A stretch of DNA of 18,710 nt from an uncultured Selenomonas sp. (GTDB taxonomy: Bacteria; Bacillota; Negativicutes; Selenomonadales; Selenomonadaceae). Location: positions 1 through 18,710 of the forward strand of contig CALIBA010000135.1 in the NCBI GenBank assembly GCA_938045435.1. Direction: 5' to 3'. Shown here one piece after another: positions 15,355-18,710 of this stretch. Within the stretch, counting starts at the first letter, position 1; every line of letters begins with the position of its first letter. The notes under the pieces were generated by a model that was not told the origin of the DNA, did not search any database, and saw only the letters and a program-made list of their open reading frames with translations. Made by a program: the position numbers and the translations under genes.

Positions 15355-18300
15355 TTATTCGTCTGCCAAAATCTCCATTCCAACCGTCATATTGTCCACT
15401 ACGAGCCGCTTTAGATACGCCTTGAGCGCTATATCATCCATCCCGTCAATCTTTAAGAGCACCCTAGAGGAACCGCCCGCCTCATAACTTGCCTTTGCGA
15501 GTGCCCTCAGCTTCTCCTCAACACTTGGATGCCCCTTCCACTGATACGCCGAAATACCGAGCAAAGACAGCTGTTCACGCACCCTCAGCAAGTCCGTCAA
15601 AAGCACGGCATACTTTCCCAGTACATTCTTTCGAAACGCCGCATCTCTCTTATTTGCATCTAAGAGCACATCAAAGAACGATGCCTGCTCTAAAAACACA
15701 ATCGCCTCCTTGAGATCTGCATCCCTGCCATCGCGGTGTTCGATATAGGAGAACACACGAGATGCCCTGTCATATTCATCTGTCCCTACACAAGCAAGCA
15801 CAGGAGTTTGATATTGTTCTGACCATTGAGAGGGACTGAGCGAGCCTGTCTTATCCCTCCAGAGATCCCGCAGCTGCTCCTTTAACTGGCTGCGGCGATA
15901 CTCATCCGCGCATTGCTTTACCTTCTCATTACAGTACGTTTTTGATTTGAGAAAAAGTTCCCGCTCGACATTATTTCGTATCTTTTTCCGATCCGCCTCA
16001 AGGAAACCTTCCAGATATGGCTCATATGCTTTGGCGAAAAACACATCCTCCTCGCTGAGGAGCTGCCCCACCTCTGTCCCATGTTCCTCCAGCAGCGCAA
16101 CGAACGAGCGCAGATGCTCCGGCAGAAAATCATCCCCCTTTGCGAGCGTGAGGAATATTTGCTTCATCGGTGCAAACCATAAGAACTGCTCCGACAAAAA
16201 TTCGGCAGAAATGCGCAGAAAACTCAGCCGCTCCTTCCATGCCGCACGCGCCTTGCCCCAATCCTGCATCTGTCCGCGCAGCACTGCATTGGTCGCACGT
16301 ATCGCCTGATACTCCATGTGAAGCTCCAAAAGGCGCTCCTCGCCTATTTCCCTGCTCCAAAGGCAAGCGTAATCCTGTGCAAACTTTTGACGTATATCTA
16401 AAAGTACCTGACCGCGTCTGCCAAGTTCCTCTGCAAGATGCAAAACAGCACCGCCCGCAAAGGAGATGAGGAACTGCTCCATCCCCTTTTCCAGAGCCTC
16501 CACCGTCAGCAAAGATTTCAGATCATCTGCCAGTGAGGGACTGCTCTTTGCGCATTTGCCGAGTGCAAGCGCAATGGCATGCGCCTCCCCGCCCTCCTTT
16601 TGCTGCAAGGCAATATACTGCGCCACAACAGCAAAATCCTCTGCCCCCGCCACCTCTTTAAGACACCAGAGAGGGAGCTGCCATTCCCGCATGCGCCCCT
16701 GAATACTGCGGGACACCTGCGCCACCGACGTACAGCTTGCCGCAGAAATTCCCCATGCTCTCTGCGTCAAATCGTAAAAAGCACGTTCCTCCTCCGTCAT
16801 CTCTACAATAAAAGTCTCACGCGGCTCCTTCCCGCCCCTTGCCAAATAACCGAGATAGTCTCCCAGCATCTCCGACAGCTTTTCTGCAGTCATCGCACCC
16901 GAACTGCCCGCCGCATCCCCATAGCGATAGGGAGCATCCGCATAGGAACGCAGCAAAAAACCGAGCAAAAATGCCGCAAGATTGCACGGTGGAATCCCGT
17001 AATCTATCCCCCAACCATTGCACAGTTCGGCAATCCCAACTTGCCCTACCCGCGCAAAAGCATCTGCAATCCTTGCATCCAGTGCCTGCTTCATCAAAGA
17101 GATGGGCAAATATCTTGTCTGTGCCTTTTCCCAATAATCCTCTATGCCCCACACCATAGGCAGAACATTTTTCTCCGCCTCCTTGATGGTGCCCCTCATA
17201 TCGCCGGTTATGGCAGAAAGCGCCGACTGCTTCAGTGCATTCAGATTGTAATACCCCTCTGTTGCTTTGCTCTCAAGATCAAAAGCATGGGGATATTTCC
17301 GCAGCACAATCCTTTTGAGCACCTCAGAAACCTCACCTGCACCGGTGAGCGTGATGCCATCGGGCTGCTCTGCCGTATAGATAACCAAAGGACCGCTGTA
17401 TATGCGGTTCTTCCAGTTTTGCTCCAAAACCTGATTCGCCTCACGCGCCTGCTGCTCTGCCGCATTCTTATTATTCCCCTGATAGTAAAGCGCCATCGCA
17501 GAAAACTCCACATATTTCTGAAAGGCATCCTCCCCCAGCGGCGTAGACAGCGCATCAATAAAGACCATGTGGCGGTAGCGTTCCTCCTGCACCGCCTCCT
17601 TTATCTTAACACGAAATGCACGTGCTTCCGCCTCGTCCTTGGCAAAAGCAATGACTGTGGGAAACTGCCACGGCTTCTCCGGCGCCGTCATCCCACTGAT
17701 GGTACGCGTGAAATTATCTATCGTCACCGCCCTCATCGCACCCGAGCCATCCAGAAAACGTGGTTTTAGCCCCGGCTGAAGCGTCAGGAGTTTGCTTAGA
17801 TTCCCTGTTTCTGCCAGCTTATCCGTTTTGGTCTTACGCAGTTCCTCTTTATATTGGTCGATCTTTCCCTGATCGCCGCTGAGCACTGCCAAATCGTACC
17901 TATGCGCACCTTTTTGGCGCGGCGTCACAATCAAAATTCCCTTTTCCTTCAAAGACTGTACAATGCCGCGCACGCTTGCTTCGAACTCATCCCCTTCAAA
18001 CACATAAGAAAGATTCTGATCTGTTGTTTGCAGTAGTTCGATACTCCCGCCGAGCTGTCTGTCCACAGCAAGCAAAATCAGAATCGCCTTGAGCACCACC
18101 TGCTCTTCCTCACGCAAGTCTGTCTGCTGCTCATAGGTGTCGAGAATCATGCGGATATGGGTTGCCAGATCCGCCTTGCCGCGCACATAGAAAAAATCCC
18201 AGAGCTGATCTACCGTCAAAAGAGGATGGTTCGAAGAAGGCCCCGTATGATCGATGAAGTATTGGAACGCCTTGACCTTCTCATCCCCAACCGACTTGAT

Positions 18301-18710
18301 AAAATCAAACATACTGCGCTGATTGGATTGAAACGACGAAGCAATATGCTTAAGGACAAGCGCCGTCATCGGATGCAGCGGCATGATACTCCTAATCACA
18401 TCCTCAGAAGCAACGCCTGTCGCCCGCATCACCTGTTTTCTGGATTCATGCAGCCGACTGTTCAAGTCCCCCTCACAAACCGCCCACTCTTTCTCCATGA
18501 ACGGCTTTGCCTTGAACGCGGCACCAATGAGTTCAAAGGCAATATGATCCGGCAGCGTAATATTGACAAAAAGGAATCGATCGCGCACCTTCTTCCATGT
18601 CTCATCTGCCTGCGTAAACAAATGATCTGTCTCATGCGTCACAGGGATAAAGAAAAACGGCCGTGCATTGACGAGTTCCACCAGTTTTTGGAAATCTGCC
18701 AGACGTTCAC
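15355..18710 (-). CDS. brxC: BREX P-loop ATPase BrxC/PglY, N-terminus beyond window
   Basis: At least 1,117 residues of a large ATPase; the frame stays open to the window edge, so the start and the Walker A region lie outside. Visible near the left end of the protein is FFFIPVTHETDHLF, and about 95 residues later PLHPMTALVLKHI followed by NQRSMFDFIKSVG, a combination I associate with BrxC proteins. The rest is largely helical with charged stretches, including a winged-helix-like region around 240-300 (VRGIVQSLKEKGILIV). BrxC is thought to act as the ATP-driven assembly or DNA-motor part of BREX. The stop lies 14 nt before pglZ. The size already seen plus a missing N-terminus of perhaps 100-150 residues fits full-length BrxC. 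Confidence 0.87.
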   Translation of the reverse strand, partial: ERLADFQKLVELVNARPFFFIPVTHETDHLFTQADETWKKVRDRFLFVNITLPDHIAFELIGAAFKAKPFMEKEWAVCEGDLNSRLHESRKQVMRATGVASEDVIRSIMPLHPMTALVLKHIASSFQSNQRSMFDFIKSVGDEKVKAFQYFIDHTGPSSNHPLLTVDQLWDFFYVRGKADLATHIRMILDTYEQQTDLREEEQVVLKAILILLAVDRQLGGSIELLQTTDQNLSYVFEGDEFEASVRGIVQSLKEKGILIVTPRQKGAHRYDLAVLSGDQGKIDQYKEELRKTKTDKLAETGNLSKLLTLQPGLKPRFLDGSGAMRAVTIDNFTRTISGMTAPEKPWQFPTVIAFAKDEAEARAFRVKIKEAVQEERYRHMVFIDALSTPLGEDAFQKYVEFSAMALYYQGNNKNAAEQQAREANQVLEQNWKNRIYSGPLVIYTAEQPDGITLTGAGEVSEVLKRIVLRKYPHAFDLESKATEGYYNLNALKQSALSAITGDMRGTIKEAEKNVLPMVWGIEDYWEKAQTRYLPISLMKQALDARIADAFARVGQVGIAELCNGWGIDYGIPPCNLAAFLLGFLLRSYADAPYRYGDAAGSSGAMTAEKLSEMLGDYLGYLARGGKEPRETFIVEMTEEERAFYDLTQRAWGISAASCTSVAQVSRSIQGRMREWQLPLWCLKEVAGAEDFAVVAQYIALQQKEGGEAHAIALALGKCAKSSPSLADDLKSLLTVEALEKGMEQFLISFAGGAVLHLAEELGRRGQVLLDIRQKFAQDYACLWSREIGEERLLELHMEYQAIRATNAVLRGQMQDWGKARAAWKERLSFLRISAEFLSEQFLWFAPMKQIFLTLAKGDDFLPEHLRSFVALLEEHGTEVGQLLSEEDVFFAKAYEPYLEGFLEADRKKIRNNVERELFLKSKTYCNEKVKQCADEYRRSQLKEQLRDLWRDKTGSLSPSQWSEQYQTPVLACVGTDEYDRASRVFSYIEHRDGRDADLKEAIVFLEQASFFDVLLDANKRDAAFRKNVLGKYAVLLTDLLRVREQLSLLGISAYQWKGHPSVEEKLRALAKASYEAGGSSRVLLKIDGMDDIALKAYLKRLVVDNMTVGMEILADE

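Noticed and set aside
16579..17769. Plus-strand open frame of nearly 400 codons opposite brxC
   Set aside because: It reads as a low-complexity Arg/Leu/His-rich antisense translation lying wholly within the brxC coding region, without a start signal.
1..18710. CRISPR array, tRNA, rRNA or insertion sequence ends
   Set aside because: No regularly spaced repeats, cloverleaf-like sequences, or transposase genes with terminal inverted repeats were seen by eye; the Rpn-type gene has no flanking repeats.

Overview
The window looks like a chromosomal segment of a diderm Firmicute (Negativicutes), most likely a Selenomonas-like organism. This is inferred from three things: pilus/type II secretion-like genes beside Firmicute-style strong Shine-Dalgarno sites, a single-chain IICBA sugar PTS, and protein texture. 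No rRNA or marker gene is present to prove it. Every gene except the PTS transporter lies on the minus strand. No tRNA, rRNA, CRISPR array or insertion sequence was seen.

Region 1 (about 1-4622, minus strand) is a compact operon of eight overlapping or nearly abutting genes in the order GspG-like, prepilin peptidase, GspH-, GspI-, GspJ-, GspK/PilX-like, a PilM-PilN (GspL-like) fusion, and PilO/GspM-like. It ends in a hairpin terminator at the window edge. The G-H-I-J-K-L-M order is that of type II secretion/type IV pilus assembly loci. The ATPase, the platform protein and the secretin are not in the window. The operon starts inside the 3' end of ilvB.

Region 2 (4600-7200, minus strand) holds ilvB, the acetolactate synthase large subunit, and an Rpn-family PD-(D/E)XK nuclease gene whose 3' end lies next to the probable ilvB promoter.

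Region 3 (7200-9820, plus strand) is a monocistronic glucose/glucosamine-type PTS permease (IIC-IIB-IIA) with a clear sigma-A-like promoter and its own terminator.

Region 4 (10021-18710, minus strand) is a phage-defence locus that runs off the right edge: brxC (N-terminus missing), pglZ, brxL, a 66-residue four-cysteine protein, then a cysteine desulfurase, closed by a strong terminator. brxC is followed directly by pglZ with no PglX methylase between them, which fits BREX type 4 rather than type 1. Type 4 normally also has BrxP, a PAPS-reductase-like protein related to the sulfur-inserting enzymes of Dnd/Ssp phosphorothioation; it would be expected just beyond base 18710. The cysteine desulfurase, the sulfur donor type used by Dnd (DndA) and Ssp (SspA), together with the small Cys4 protein, suggests that this BREX system carries its own sulfur supply for DNA sulfur modification. 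This is the most interesting part of the window. A hairpin with a T-rich tail between the Cys4 gene and the desulfurase may attenuate expression of the latter.
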